Assembly (NCBI RefSeq): GCF_000485795.1
Contig: NZ_AXZL01000038.1
Location: forward strand, 1 to 49,847
Source of the DNA: Shewanella decolorationis S12
GTDB taxonomy: Bacteria > Pseudomonadota > Gammaproteobacteria > Enterobacterales > Shewanellaceae
Length of the DNA: 49,847 bases
Direction: 5' to 3'
The position numbers were made by a program, and so were the translations under genes. Positions 7,926 to 17,046 of the stretch are shown here, one piece after another (the stretch's first letter is position 1; the number at the start of each line of letters is the position of its first letter). The notes under the pieces were generated by a model. That model was given only the letters and a program-made list of their open reading frames with translations, was not told where the DNA came from and did not search any database.

Positions 7926-8636
7926 ATGACAACACCCCAAGACTCTGTTTGTATTCTCGCCCTCGACACTTGTACCGAAGCTTGTTCGGCTGCCCTGTAT
8001 TATCAAGGACAGGTTTTTGCTGAGTTAGCCGATGCGCCTCGGGAGCATAGTCAGCGTTTATTGCCTATGGTGGAAGCAGTATTAAAACAAGCCAATGTCG
8101 GCTTAGATAAACTGGATGCCATTGCCTACGGCCGTGGGCCAGGCAGTTTTACGGGGATCCGTATTTGTACCAGCATGACCCAAGGTTTAGCCCTAGGGTT
8201 AGACTTACCCGTTATCGGCATTTCAACCTTAGCGGCCATGGCACAAATGGCGATTGCTGAGCACGCTGCCGAGCAAGTACTCTGCTGTATCGATGCGCGC
8301 ATGGGAGAAGTGTACTGGGGTCAATTTGTTGCTGTCGATGGCATTGCCACCTTAGTCGGTAAAGAGATAGTGAGCTCGCCAGAGCAGGTTGAGCTGACAT
8401 TCGATCTTAACAAAGCGATTGTAGGCTGTGGTACGGGGTTTGATGCCTATCCCGAGTTATTAGCGTTAGGCAGCGGGATTACCACCTTAGCGGCGGTGAA
8501 GTATCCCGATGCCCGAGCCATGTTAGCGCTGGCCGAAGCGGGTATCAAAGCAGGATTAACCACCAGTGTCGATGAACTCGAGCCTGTGTACCTACGTGAT
8601 ACTGTGACATGGAAAAAGTTACCGGGACGTGAATAA
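7926..8636 (+). CDS. tsaB: tRNA threonylcarbamoyladenosine biosynthesis protein TsaB
   Basis: This 236-aa ASKHA-fold protein scaffolds TsaD, and with TsaE completes t6A37 formation on ANN-decoding tRNAs. Recognisable features are the N-terminal ILALDTCTEACSAAL strand, EHSQRLLP, and the conserved GRGPGSFTGIRIC block near residues 69-81. It lacks the metal-binding histidines of TsaD, as expected for TsaB. The length is normal. The ATG lies just after a T-rich leader, with no strong Shine-Dalgarno seen. The E. coli orthologue also lies near fadD, a conserved neighbourhood. Confidence 0.93.
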   Translation: MTTPQDSVCILALDTCTEACSAALYYQGQVFAELADAPREHSQRLLPMVEAVLKQANVGLDKLDAIAYGRGPGSFTGIRICTSMTQGLALGLDLPVIGISTLAAMAQMAIAEHAAEQVLCCIDARMGEVYWGQFVAVDGIATLVGKEIVSSPEQVELTFDLNKAIVGCGTGFDAYPELLALGSGITTLAAVKYPDARAMLALAEAGIKAGLTTSVDELEPVYLRDTVTWKKLPGRE

Positions 8637-8779
8637 ACTGTTCATTCTTCCCTGTGATACGTTAGAATCTAGATTGTCTGCATGGGTTCTCGATGCAGAC
8701 ATCAATTCTTAGTTAGGCACTCGTCACAACCGCCTAGCAAGGTTAACCAGGGCAAATAGGATATAAACTGGGCATTTCG

Positions 8780-9088
8780 ATGCAGGTAAATTCGCTTCAA
8801 ACGAGTTTGACACAAGCGGTTGCGAGTAATCGCCCCGCAGTCATACAGGGAATGTCGCCCACGGAGGCGCCGCGCCCTGTGATTGAGCTCGATGCGGTTT
8901 CTGCCTTAGCCTTTGATGATACCGCTGATAGTTCATCACAAAACCTACAATCCAGACTCGGTGCCCAGCTCGAATACGAGCAAAGTACCCGAGGTCATCA
9001 AGGGGCTATTGCCCAATACCTACAAACGCAACATGCCGCCAAACGTGAAGAAATTCAGCAGATGGTCGGTGTGGATATTTATGCCTGA
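8780..9088 (+). CDS. Conserved-looking hypothetical protein, 102 aa
   Basis: This small soluble protein has a polar, low-complexity first half and a helical, Gln-rich second half ending in a TQHAAKREEIQQMVGVDIYA helix. I do not recognise a family, although the termini look like a regulatory or structural small protein rather than a random frame. Its stop codon overlaps the start of the next gene by 8 nt, which implies translational coupling to the M50-like membrane protein. No signal peptide or cysteine is present. The upstream region back to tsaB is 143 nt. Confidence 0.65.
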   Translation: MQVNSLQTSLTQAVASNRPAVIQGMSPTEAPRPVIELDAVSALAFDDTADSSSQNLQSRLGAQLEYEQSTRGHQGAIAQYLQTQHAAKREEIQQMVGVDIYA

Positions 9089-9788
9089 TAGTGCGCCCGT
9101 GTCTTCTCAATCCCGTTTAACTCCTCGTTTAACCGGCGGTTTGCCGAGCCGCGGTTTGTTTATCATCGAACTGATGCTGGCACTCATATTGACGCGCATT
9201 CCATATCTAAGCGTACCTTTTAAGTGGTTAGAGAGCTATTTTCACGAGTTGTCCCATGGGATAGCGACAGTGCTCAGTGGCGGCATAGTGAGTCATATTC
9301 AACTCTTCCCCAATGGTGCAGGTTTTTGCTTTAGCCAAGGTGGCTCGCCACTGGTGATTGGATTTGCGGGCTATTTTGGCGCAGCCTGTTGGGGATACCT
9401 TATTTACTTGTTGGCAACTTGGCCTAAGGGGATTCGCTTAAGCTTTGCGTTTTTAGGCGGTTTAGTGGTGCTAAGTGGTCTGCTGTGGGGGCGAGATTTA
9501 CTGACCTTAGCCATTTTAGCTGTGCTGACGATTGTGTTATTACTGCCGCTAAAACTCAGCAAAAATAAAATCCTCACGCAATTCTTACGCATTATTGGCC
9601 TGATGATCATGCTCAATGCGCTGGCAAGCCCCACGGTATTGCTCGGACTCGAAGGGCAGGGTGATGCGGTGCTGCTGGCCGAGCGTTCATGGATCCCGGC
9701 ATGGATTTGGGTCGCCATTTGGCTGTTTTGCAGTATCTGCGCCTTGTTTATGGCTTGGCGCCGGGTAGATTCTGCCACGTCTCGCTAA
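9081..9788 (+). CDS. M50-family-like integral membrane metalloprotease
   Basis: This 235-aa polytopic membrane protein carries an HELSH motif (H55-E56-H59) at the start of a hydrophobic block, which fits the HExxH zinc site of M50B-type proteases. Several hydrophobic segments follow, and the C-terminus ends in a short Arg-rich tail. The start at 9081 gives an 8-nt overlap with the preceding gene; a longer frame to 8913 reads through that gene in another frame and is rejected. I do not see a clear distal LDG-type aspartate motif, so catalytic competence is uncertain. Alternative: a non-peptidase M50-like membrane protein. Confidence 0.8.
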   Translation: MPDSAPVSSQSRLTPRLTGGLPSRGLFIIELMLALILTRIPYLSVPFKWLESYFHELSHGIATVLSGGIVSHIQLFPNGAGFCFSQGGSPLVIGFAGYFGAACWGYLIYLLATWPKGIRLSFAFLGGLVVLSGLLWGRDLLTLAILAVLTIVLLLPLKLSKNKILTQFLRIIGLMIMLNALASPTVLLGLEGQGDAVLLAERSWIPAWIWVAIWLFCSICALFMAWRRVDSATSR

Positions 9789-9919
9789 TCTATGGCGTCA
9801 TTAATGCCGTGATGAGATCACAAATATTTACAGCCTAAATGGTCAACTTGTGTGGCTAATTCTTGGATTTTTTTATATTGGCTGCTAGCTTAAGTCTTCG
9901 GTATCCAAGGAGAATTATT

Positions 9920-10732
9920 ATGAAAAAAGTCACACTCGTCGCCAGTATGCTGATTGCTGGTTTATGTTCAGGTATGGCCTATGCCGATGAAGGCTTGGAT
10001 AAGGCCATTAAGAGCGAGTTTCGCCAAGCGAAAAACGCCAGTCGCGATATTTATCGCCATCCTGTCGAAACCCTCACATTTTTTGGTATTACTCCAACAC
10101 AAACCGTAATTGAACTTTGGCCTGGTAATGGCTGGTACACTGAAATCCTTGCCCCTTATCTTGCGCCTAAGGGACAATATATTGCTGCCAGTTTCGAAAC
10201 CAACCCTAGCACGGACACCCCAGGTAATCGCTACCGCGCTAATGCGGGCGTGAAATTCGATACTTGGATGACGGCTAATAAAGCCTTATTTGGCAATGCG
10301 AAAATGGTGGTTCTCGACCCGCCTGCAAAAATGAATTTAGGTGCCGATGGCAGTGCGGACTTGGTATTAACCTTCCGTAACTTACATAACTGGGCCTCAA
10401 GCGACCAACTCGAAAACGTGTTCGCCGCCTCCTATCAAGTGCTGAAAGATGGTGGTGTGTTTGGCGTGGTCGAACATAGAGCCAATAAAGGCATGAATAT
10501 GAGCACGGGTTACATGGACCAAGACGAGATGATCGCGCTGGCCAAAAAGGTGGGTTTTACCTTAGCCGAAAGCTCCGAAATCAACGCCAATCCGAAAGAC
10601 ACTAAGGACTACGCCAAGGGGGTATGGACGCTGCCACCTTCGTTTGCCTTGGGCGATACCGATAAGGAAAAATACCAAGCAATTGGTGAGAGCGATCGCA
10701 TGACGCTCAAATTTATCAAAAAATCGCGCTAA
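9920..10732 (+). CDS. Exported SAM-methyltransferase-like protein
   Basis: This 270-aa protein has a clear Sec signal peptide (MKKVTLVASMLIAGLCSGMAYA, cleavage after about residue 22), followed by a class I methyltransferase fold. VIELWPGNGWYTEILAPYL is the motif I glycine-rich loop, and a later DLVLTFRNLHNW stretch fits motif IV. A periplasmic location is odd for a SAM-dependent enzyme, since SAM is not known to be abundant there, but many Shewanella-type genomes carry such a family. The start at 9920 follows AAGGAG; the longer frame from 9863 would destroy the signal peptide. The substrate is unknown. Confidence 0.85.
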   Translation: MKKVTLVASMLIAGLCSGMAYADEGLDKAIKSEFRQAKNASRDIYRHPVETLTFFGITPTQTVIELWPGNGWYTEILAPYLAPKGQYIAASFETNPSTDTPGNRYRANAGVKFDTWMTANKALFGNAKMVVLDPPAKMNLGADGSADLVLTFRNLHNWASSDQLENVFAASYQVLKDGGVFGVVEHRANKGMNMSTGYMDQDEMIALAKKVGFTLAESSEINANPKDTKDYAKGVWTLPPSFALGDTDKEKYQAIGESDRMTLKFIKKSR

Positions 10733-10753
10733 TCACCTGACATTAGAGGCAAT

Positions 10754-11620
10754 ATGTGGCAATCTTTCGCCCCCAAAAATCAAGTCGAGTTTGTGTTACC
10801 CCATATCAAGCTGAGTGGTCGATTATGGGGAGCGAAAGATAAGCCGTTATTACTCGCGTTGCATGGCTGGTTAGACAATGCGAACAGTTTTGAGCCTCTC
10901 GCGGAGTATTTGCCCCATTATCAGATACTTGCCATAGATTGGCCCGGTCATGGTTTTTCAGCACATCGGCCGGGACATTATCCATTGCATTGGATTGACT
11001 ATTTATACGATCTCGATGCGTTACTGGCGATATTGCCGCAAAAGCCGCTGGCTATCGTTGGGCATTCGTTAGGAGGCATTATTGCCTCAGCGTATACCGC
11101 AACCTTTCCAGAAAAGGTCAACAAGCTGATTTTGATTGAGGCGTTAAGCCCATTGTTTGAGTCGGCGACTCAAGCGAAAACGCGGCTGCGAAAGAGTTTT
11201 TATCAGCACGAGAAATTGTTAGCGCAAAAGCATAAACAGCTAAAGGTTTACGACAGTATGGATACTGCAGTAAAAGCCCGAGTTCACTTAACGGGACTAG
11301 CGGAGTCTTGGTGCCGCTTGTTACTGGAGCGCAATATGCAACCAACCACCGATGGTGTTGCGTGGCGTAGCGATCCAAGATTAAGGCTCGATTCGCCTAT
11401 GCGTTTGACCTTTGAGCAGGTCGATGCATTGATGCAGCATGTTTCTGTTCCGACATTATTGATTTGCGGCAAACAGGGCTTTAGCCAGTTGCAAGCGGCA
11501 TTGCCTAAGGCGAGGAAATGGTTCACACACTTGTCTGAACATATGCTCGAGGGCGACCACCATGTGCACATGGATAACGCCAAAGGGGTTGCACACTTGA
11601 TCCAGCAGTTTGTCGAATAA
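10754..11620 (+). CDS. Alpha/beta hydrolase
   Basis: This 288-aa soluble hydrolase has the oxyanion-region motif LHGWLDN (residues 36-42), the nucleophile elbow GHSLGG with S105, and a C-terminal histidine cluster (DHHVHMDN, about 268-275) that supplies the catalytic base. It resembles the serine hydrolases that Shewanella-type genomes place near fadD, suggesting an esterase or lipase/thioesterase-like role in lipid metabolism, but the substrate is not readable. It is 21 nt after the exported methyltransferase and has GAGG before the ATG, so the two are probably co-transcribed. Confidence 0.88.
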   Translation: MWQSFAPKNQVEFVLPHIKLSGRLWGAKDKPLLLALHGWLDNANSFEPLAEYLPHYQILAIDWPGHGFSAHRPGHYPLHWIDYLYDLDALLAILPQKPLAIVGHSLGGIIASAYTATFPEKVNKLILIEALSPLFESATQAKTRLRKSFYQHEKLLAQKHKQLKVYDSMDTAVKARVHLTGLAESWCRLLLERNMQPTTDGVAWRSDPRLRLDSPMRLTFEQVDALMQHVSVPTLLICGKQGFSQLQAALPKARKWFTHLSEHMLEGDHHVHMDNAKGVAHLIQQFVE

Positions 11621-11667
11621 TTGCTTTTGCTTACATAAAAAAGACGCTAGGTTTTTTGTTTTTTTTA

Positions 11668-11683
11668 TGTGATGATGATCAAA
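11668..11683. promoter_or_regulatory. Candidate CRP-binding site upstream of fadD
   Basis: TGTGATGATGATCAAA has a perfect left half-site and a 4-of-5 right half-site with the correct 6-nt spacer. It ends 136 nt before the fadD GTG. E. coli fadD is CRP-activated, which supports the reading. The stretch is T- and A-rich, so chance is possible. Confidence 0.45.
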
Positions 11684-11819
11684 ATTAAAACGCCCGTATG
11701 ATTTATGCGGGTTAATCAAAAACAATAAAATGTAAGTCGGTATTTTAACTCGGTATTTGTCGAGTATTGACGGTAGTAGGGATACCGTGTCCGCAGTTGT
11801 GGGGATTTAGGAGAAAGTT

Positions 11820-13493
11820 GTGGATCAGCCTTGGATTAATCATTTGCCAAAAGATGTACCTGCCGAGATTAATGCGGATCAGTATTCATCGCTCGTCGAT
11901 ATGTTCGAGACGGCGGTGGCCAAATATGCGGATCAACCTGCGTTTATCAACATGGGTGCCACGCTAACTTACCGTAAACTTGAAGAACGCAGTCGTGCGT
12001 TTGCCGCCTATCTGCAAAATGAATTGAAACTCCAAAAGGGCGACCGAGTCGCCCTGATGATGCCGAACCTGCTGCAATATCCCATTGCACTGTTTGGTAT
12101 TTTACGTGCGGGCATGGTGGTGGTTAACGTTAACCCGCTTTACACTCCCCGCGAATTAAAGCACCAGTTAATCGACTCAGGCGCTAAGGCCATCGTTGTG
12201 GTATCGAACTTTGCCCGTACCTTGGAAGAAGTTGTTGATCAAACTCCAGTAAAAAGCGTGATTATCACAAGTTTAGGTGATCAACTCAGCGCGCCAAAAC
12301 GCACCTTAGTGAACTTTGTGGTCAAATACATCAAAAAACTGGTGCCAAAATATGATTTACCCCACGCACTTTCAATGCGTGAAACCCTCTCAAGAGGGCG
12401 CAGAATGCAGTATGTCAAACCCGTTATCACGGCTGATGACCTAGCCTTTTTGCAATACACAGGTGGAACGACTGGGGTGTCGAAGGGCGCCATGTTGACC
12501 CACAAAAACGTGGTGGCAAACGTATTGCAGGCCAATGGTGCCTATTCACCGGCACTGCGTGATGGCAACGAATTTGTGGTAACAGCCTTGCCGCTTTACC
12601 ATATTTTTGCTTTAACAGTGAACTGCTTACTGTTCTTGCATAAGGGCAGCCAAAACCTATTGATCACTAACCCTCGGGATATTCCAGGGTTTGTAGCCGA
12701 ACTGAAAAAATATCCTTTTACCGCGCTGACAGGCGTCAACACCCTGTTCAATGCGTTAGTGAACAGTAGCGATTTTGCGGAATTAGATTTTTCTCGCCTA
12801 AAATTATCCATTGGTGGCGGGATGGCGGTGCAAAAAGCTGTGGCCGATAAATGGCAAAGCATCACGAAAACCCGTTTACTCGAAGGTTACGGTTTAACCG
12901 AAGCGTCGCCGCTACTGACTTGCTGCCCCTATAACTTAGACGGTTACAATGGTTCTATCGGTTTCCCTGCGCCATCGACCTTAATTCAAGTGCGTGATGA
13001 TGCGGGTAATGTATTGCCGCAGGGCGAGACAGGCGAGCTGTTTGGTAAAGGTCCACAGATCATGAAAGGCTACTGGCAGCGTCCAGAGGAAACGGCCAAA
13101 GTGATCGATAAAGATGGTTGGCTTGCCACCGGTGATATCGGTTATATGGATGAACAGGGCTTCTTCTATATCGTCGACCGTAAAAAAGACATGATTTTAG
13201 TGTCGGGCTTTAACGTCTTCCCCAATGAAGTTGAAGAAGTGGTCGCGTTACATCCTAAAGTGATTGAAGTGGCTGCCGTTGGCGTACCAAATGACGCCAG
13301 TGGTGAATTAGTGAAGGTGTTTGTGGTTGCAAAAGATAAATCTTTAACCGCTGACGACATCATTAAGCATTGCCGCGCGCATTTAACGGGATATAAAGTA
13401 CCGAAGCTGGTAGAATTTAGGGACGAGTTACCTAAAACCAACGTGGGTAAGATCTTGCGACGAGAACTTCGAGACGAAGTGAAGCGCGCGTAA
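11820..13493 (+). CDS. fadD: Long-chain fatty acid-CoA ligase FadD
   Basis: This 557-aa acyl-CoA synthetase activates fatty acids to acyl-CoA for beta-oxidation, coupled to uptake at the inner membrane. The N-terminus matches E. coli FadD closely ([13 protein letters not shown], then [11 protein letters not shown]). The AMP-binding motif is [23 protein letters not shown] and the FACS-type signature near [13 protein letters not shown] are also visible, and it ends in [20 protein letters not shown] start at 11820 is preferred, since AGGAG lies 6 nt upstream and the residues align with FadD. A strong terminator follows at once, so rnd is transcribed separately or by readthrough. Confidence 0.97.
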   Translation: MDQPWINHLPKDVPAEINADQYSSLVDMFETAVAKYADQPAFINMGATLTYRKLEERSRAFAAYLQNELKLQKGDRVALMMPNLLQYPIALFGILRAGMVVVNVNPLYTPRELKHQLIDSGAKAIVVVSNFARTLEEVVDQTPVKSVIITSLGDQLSAPKRTLVNFVVKYIKKLVPKYDLPHALSMRETLSRGRRMQYVKPVITADDLAFLQYTGGTTGVSKGAMLTHKNVVANVLQANGAYSPALRDGNEFVVTALPLYHIFALTVNCLLFLHKGSQNLLITNPRDIPGFVAELKKYPFTALTGVNTLFNALVNSSDFAELDFSRLKLSIGGGMAVQKAVADKWQSITKTRLLEGYGLTEASPLLTCCPYNLDGYNGSIGFPAPSTLIQVRDDAGNVLPQGETGELFGKGPQIMKGYWQRPEETAKVIDKDGWLATGDIGYMDEQGFFYIVDRKKDMILVSGFNVFPNEVEEVVALHPKVIEVAAVGVPNDASGELVKVFVVAKDKSLTADDIIKHCRAHLTGYKVPKLVEFRDELPKTNVGKILRRELRDEVKRA

Positions 13494-13498
13494 GATTG

Positions 13499-13527
13499 AA
13501 GCCGGCAATGAGCCGGCTTTTGTTTTT
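13499..13527 (+). terminator. Rho-independent terminator after fadD
   Basis: The stem AAGCCGGC/GCCGGCTT with a 5-nt loop is followed by TTTTGTTTTT. It starts 5 nt after the fadD stop and lies upstream of the chosen rnd start. A longer rnd frame from 13496 would translate through it, which argues against that start. Confidence 0.9.
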
Positions 13528-13564
13528 ATGGACGGTGCTTAACCCACAGGAACTGGAGAAGAAT

Positions 13565-14674
13565 TTGTCAGTGTTTCAGTATGTGAGCGACGAAGCGAGC
13601 CTCAATGCCCTCGTCGCTCAATATCAACAGAGTCCGCTGCTCGTGTTAGATACCGAGTTTGTGCGCACACGTACCTATTACGCTAAGCTTGGCCTCATTC
13701 AAGCCTATGATGGTAAAACCTTAGCCTTAATTGACCCGGTTGCGCTGCCAGATCTCAGTGCATTCTGGTCTTTGCTTGATAATCCCAACATCATCAAGCT
13801 AGTGCATTCCTGTAGCGAGGACTTAGAAGTCTTCGCCCACTATGGTCAGCGTCAACCTACGCCTTTGTTCGATAGCCAAATCGCAGCCTCTTTATGTGGC
13901 ATGGGCCATGGCCTAGGTTATGCCAAGTTAGTGGAAACCTGTTTAGGTGAAGTGATTGATAAGGGTGAGTCGCGCACCGACTGGATGCGCCGTCCCTTGA
14001 CTGAGGCGCAGCTTAGCTACGCCGCCAACGATGTGTTGTATCTGTATCAACTCTATCCGCAACTCGCCGAAAGGCTTAAGGCGCAAGACCGTTTAGGCTG
14101 GCTGTATGAAGAAGGCGAGCGAATGACAGAAGGGCGCTTAGCGACGCCGGATATGGATACTGCGTACCTAAGAGTCAAAAATGCTTTTCAGCTCACCGAG
14201 CATCAGTTGGCCTACCTTAAAGTGTTGGCTAAGTGGCGTTTAGAAAAAGCCTTAGCGCGGGATTTAGCCTTGGGTTTTGTGATTAAAGATCACGGCCTGA
14301 TCGCGCTAGCGAAGAAGCAGCCTAAGAGCATGGGCGATTTACTCAAATTGAATGATTTGACCGAGCAGGAGAAACGCATTCACGGTAAAGACATTTTACG
14401 GGTGATGCAGACCGCGGATTTAAACAATCCTCCCGAATTAGTGGATGTCTTAGCGCTCAAACCTGGTTACAAATCGGCCTTTAAGAACATTAAAACCTGC
14501 TTAACTGAACTGTGCGAGCAGCATGCTATCCCGATGGAGATGCTGGGCTCTAAACGTCATATTCATGAGTATTTACAATGGCGTTGGGATAAACAGCAGG
14601 GGGCGTTACCGACGGTCTTAAGTGGCTGGCGTGGACAGATTGCCGCCGAATCGTTGGCAAAGCTTGAAGTTTAA
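13565..14674 (+). CDS. rnd: Ribonuclease D
   Basis: This 369-aa 3'-5' exoribonuclease trims tRNA precursors and other small RNAs. The DEDDy catalytic residues are visible: LDTEFVRTRTYY (Exo I), VHSCSEDLEVF (Exo II) and SYAANDVLYLYQLY (Exo III, YxxxD). An HRDC domain follows (about residues 200-290, with LAKWRLEKALARDLALGFVI). A TTG start at 13565 fits best: GGAG lies 6 nt upstream and the N-terminus begins SVFQYVSDEASL. A plausible GTG alternative is at 13571. It lies after fadD as in E. coli and converges on minE. Confidence 0.92.
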   Translation: MSVFQYVSDEASLNALVAQYQQSPLLVLDTEFVRTRTYYAKLGLIQAYDGKTLALIDPVALPDLSAFWSLLDNPNIIKLVHSCSEDLEVFAHYGQRQPTPLFDSQIAASLCGMGHGLGYAKLVETCLGEVIDKGESRTDWMRRPLTEAQLSYAANDVLYLYQLYPQLAERLKAQDRLGWLYEEGERMTEGRLATPDMDTAYLRVKNAFQLTEHQLAYLKVLAKWRLEKALARDLALGFVIKDHGLIALAKKQPKSMGDLLKLNDLTEQEKRIHGKDILRVMQTADLNNPPELVDVLALKPGYKSAFKNIKTCLTELCEQHAIPMEMLGSKRHIHEYLQWRWDKQQGALPTVLSGWRGQIAAESLAKLEV

Positions 14675-14819
14675 TATTATAGACGTGGTTTAAGGCTTAT
14701 TTAAAAGCTGGAGCAGAATTGAGGTTTTAGCAATTGTTGAGACCTTAATCTCTTATATCAAGCGCTTATATCAAAGCTTACGTTTTTTCTCCTAAGACGC
14801 TACAAAAACGCAGCAGAAA

Positions 14820-14846
14820 GCGTCATCCCCGTGATGAGGATGACGC
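14820..14846 (-). terminator. Terminator-like hairpin between rnd and minE
   Basis: The stem GCGTCATCC (14820-14828) / GGATGACGC (14838-14846) lies 11 nt beyond the minE stop on the minus strand, followed there by TTTCTGCTGC. The T-run is short, so termination may be weak. Confidence 0.6.
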
Positions 14847-14857
14847 CAACGCTCGAC

Positions 14858-15115
14858 TTATCTGTCAGGCAATGTGACGTTAAGTTCGAGTACCGACAGG
14901 TTATCGTCGTTCTGATCTAACTGCACAGACACTTGATCATCAGAAATCTGCACATATTTACGGATCACGGCGATAATTTCTTGTTTCATCTGAGGAAAAT
15001 AATCGGGCGTATCCCGTTGTCCACGTTGATGAGCCACAATAATTTGTAGTCGCTCTTTTGCCATTACCGCAGTGCTAGGCTTTTTCTTGCTTTTGAAATA
15101 GTCGAGTAAAGACAT
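14858..15115 (-). CDS. minE: Cell division topological specificity factor MinE
   Basis: This 85-aa protein stimulates the MinD ATPase and drives pole-to-pole Min oscillation, keeping the Z-ring at mid-cell. The N-terminal [12 protein letters not shown] amphipathic helix binds membrane. The MinD-contacting stretch [13 protein letters not shown] is intact, and the C-terminal anti-MinCD topological domain follows. It is 2 nt from minD and the last gene of minCDE. Confidence 0.97.
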   Translation of the reverse strand: MSLLDYFKSKKKPSTAVMAKERLQIIVAHQRGQRDTPDYFPQMKQEIIAVIRKYVQISDDQVSVQLDQNDDNLSVLELNVTLPDR

Positions 15116-15117
15116 AA

Positions 15118-15927
15118 TTAGCTACCAAATATCCGTTGTAAGAAACCTTTCTTCTCTTCCGTAATGAAGCGAACTGGAACATCTTCTCCCAGCAAACGCG
15201 CGACGGTATCACTGTAAGCCGCACCTGCATCACTCTCTTGATCGATAATCACTGGTACACCCGAGTTAGAGGCCTTGAGCACAGACTGTGATTCAGGAAT
15301 AACACCAAGTAATTCAATAGCAAGGATTTCTTTTACATCGTCAACACTTAACATTTCGCCCGATTTTACCCGACTCGGCGAATAACGCGTCAGCAATAAA
15401 TACTCTTTTATCGGCTCTAAATTCAGTTCGGCGCGACGTGACTTGCTCTGCAGCATACCCAGAATACGGTCAGAGTCGCGTACCGAACTCACTTCAGGGT
15501 TAGTAGTGACAATTGCAATATCGGCAAAATACAGTGCCATCATTGCGCCTTGCTCAATCCCCGCGGGCGAGTCGCAGATAATAAATTCAAATTCTTTCGC
15601 TAAATCATCGAGTACACGACCCACGCCTTCTTTGGTCAGTGCATCTTTATCGCGGGTTTGCGATGCTGGCAGTACAAACAGTTTTTCACAGCGTTTATCT
15701 TTGATGAGTGCTTGATTTAAATTGGCTTCGCCGTTGATTACATTGACAAAGTCATAGACGACGCGGCGCTCACAGCCCATGATCAGATCTAAGTTACGTA
15801 AGCCAATATCGAAATCGATAACAACAGTTTTATGCCCTTGTAGTGCAAGTCCAGTTGCAATCGCCGCACTGGATGTGGTTTTACCAACACCACCTTTACC
15901 TGAAGTGACAACAATAATTTGTGCCAT
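15118..15927 (-). CDS. minD: Septum site-determining ATPase MinD
   Basis: This 269-aa ParA/MinD-type ATPase dimerises on membrane when ATP-bound, recruits MinC, and is released by MinE. The deviant Walker A is [13 protein letters not shown] (about residues 10-22). [10 protein letters not shown] (Walker A-prime) and the downstream [11 protein letters not shown] (Walker B region) are present. The C-terminal amphipathic membrane-targeting helix [12 protein letters not shown] is intact. It is the middle gene of minCDE, 27 nt after minC. Confidence 0.98.
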   Translation of the reverse strand: MAQIIVVTSGKGGVGKTTSSAAIATGLALQGHKTVVIDFDIGLRNLDLIMGCERRVVYDFVNVINGEANLNQALIKDKRCEKLFVLPASQTRDKDALTKEGVGRVLDDLAKEFEFIICDSPAGIEQGAMMALYFADIAIVTTNPEVSSVRDSDRILGMLQSKSRRAELNLEPIKEYLLLTRYSPSRVKSGEMLSVDDVKEILAIELLGVIPESQSVLKASNSGVPVIIDQESDAGAAYSDTVARLLGEDVPVRFITEEKKGFLQRIFGS

Positions 15928-15954
15928 GTTTCTCTCTATCCTTTTTTATGCCAT

Positions 15955-16620
15955 TTAGAGGGGCAATGATTCAACGATAAGCGACTCGCCATTTAAGCGA
16001 ATGCAGCCGCTTTTATCTGAGCTATGTTGTTGTAGATTTTCAGCGAGCCAATATTGCCCTGCTATTGAAACTAATTCGGCCTCGAGGGAATGGGCGATGA
16101 TTACCGCGCTGCTGTCGCCGGCCGCGCCCGCCATGGCTTTTCCTCGTAATGCGCCATAAATATGAATGCTACCATCGGCAATGACTTCAGCGCCATTACC
16201 AACGGCACCAAATATGATTAAATCACCATTTTTTGCATAGACCTGCTGGCCTGAGCGGATATTTTGCTTCAAAACCTTAGTTTGACGCGGGGCAGGCGGG
16301 GGCGTCACGCTCTGTTTGCCCGCTTTGACGATGGCAAGGCCTAGGGTCTTGGCTTGATTGCTGAGGAAGGTCGTTGCCCCAGTGATCCCCACGATAACGA
16401 GCTGGCGGGAAACTAATAACTCTTTTAAGCCATGTAAATTGAAATCGTTATCTTGGATGGCGCTGAGATTGACGACTAAAGGGGCACCCAGAAAAAATTG
16501 AGGGGCTTGTGCCAATTTGCTATCTAATTCAGCCATGACAGCATTCAAGTCGCTGCTATTAATATGAAGCACTGAAAGAGTAAAAGAAGCGCCTTTTAAC
16601 TCTAAGCTAGGTTTTGACAT
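15955..16620 (-). CDS. minC: Septum site-determining protein MinC
   Basis: This 221-aa FtsZ-assembly inhibitor has an N-terminal FtsZ-antagonising domain (about 1-105), a short Pro-rich linker with PPPAPRQ, and a C-terminal beta-helix (about 115-221). The C-terminal [14 protein letters not shown] segment contains the RGxxxAG-type MinD-binding surface. It is the first gene of minCDE. The divergent ycgL starts 123 nt away, so both promoters lie in 16621-16743. Confidence 0.97.
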   Translation of the reverse strand: MSKPSLELKGASFTLSVLHINSSDLNAVMAELDSKLAQAPQFFLGAPLVVNLSAIQDNDFNLHGLKELLVSRQLVIVGITGATTFLSNQAKTLGLAIVKAGKQSVTPPPAPRQTKVLKQNIRSGQQVYAKNGDLIIFGAVGNGAEVIADGSIHIYGALRGKAMAGAAGDSSAVIIAHSLEAELVSIAGQYWLAENLQQHSSDKSGCIRLNGESLIVESLPL

Positions 16621-16743
16621 CCCGGCACTATTCTCCAGAAATCATCAGTCGGTTCGCTGATTTTACAATTAAATTACTAGGCGACCATGTTATAGTGTGC
16701 CCCATTGACTGGCAAGTTTGAACTATTGGATATTTATACTCTT

Positions 16744-17022
16744 ATGCTATGTGCGGTTTATAAAAGTAGTCGAAAGGCTGACACTTACTTATTTGTGAAC
16801 AAAAGGGACTGTTTTGATGATGTTCCCCAAGCGTTGTTGGAGATGTTTGGTGTGCCTCAGTTAGTGATGGTGTTCCCCATTGCTAAGCGTGAATCCCTCG
16901 GTATTGCCGATATTCAAAAGGTCAGAGCAGCACTCGAGGAAAAGGGTTTTTATTTACAAATTCCGCCACCGCAGGTTAATTTATTGGCCGAACACAGAGA
17001 AAGTCTTGGGATTAAAGACTAG
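16744..17022 (+). CDS. ycgL: YcgL family protein
   Basis: This 92-aa small cytosolic protein of the YcgL domain family has unknown biochemical role. It aligns along its full length with E. coli YcgL: MLCAVYKSSRKADTYLFV, then FGVPQLVMVFPI, then LEEKGFYLQIPPP. The start at 16744 is chosen to match that N-terminus; the frame extends 39 nt upstream without support. The gene is divergent from minC as in E. coli, and 24 nt ahead of the transglycosylase-like gene. Confidence 0.93.
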   Translation: MLCAVYKSSRKADTYLFVNKRDCFDDVPQALLEMFGVPQLVMVFPIAKRESLGIADIQKVRAALEEKGFYLQIPPPQVNLLAEHRESLGIKD

Positions 17023-17046
17023 CCCATAAACTGCGGACAAAGGTAT

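Noticed and set aside
9789..9919. GTGATGAGATCAC as a CRP site before the exported methyltransferase
   Set aside because: The spacer between GTGA and TCAC is 5 nt rather than 6, so it does not fit the CRP geometry.
13496..13564. Longer rnd start directly after fadD
   Set aside because: It would have to translate through the strong fadD terminator hairpin, and the family N-terminus begins near 13565.
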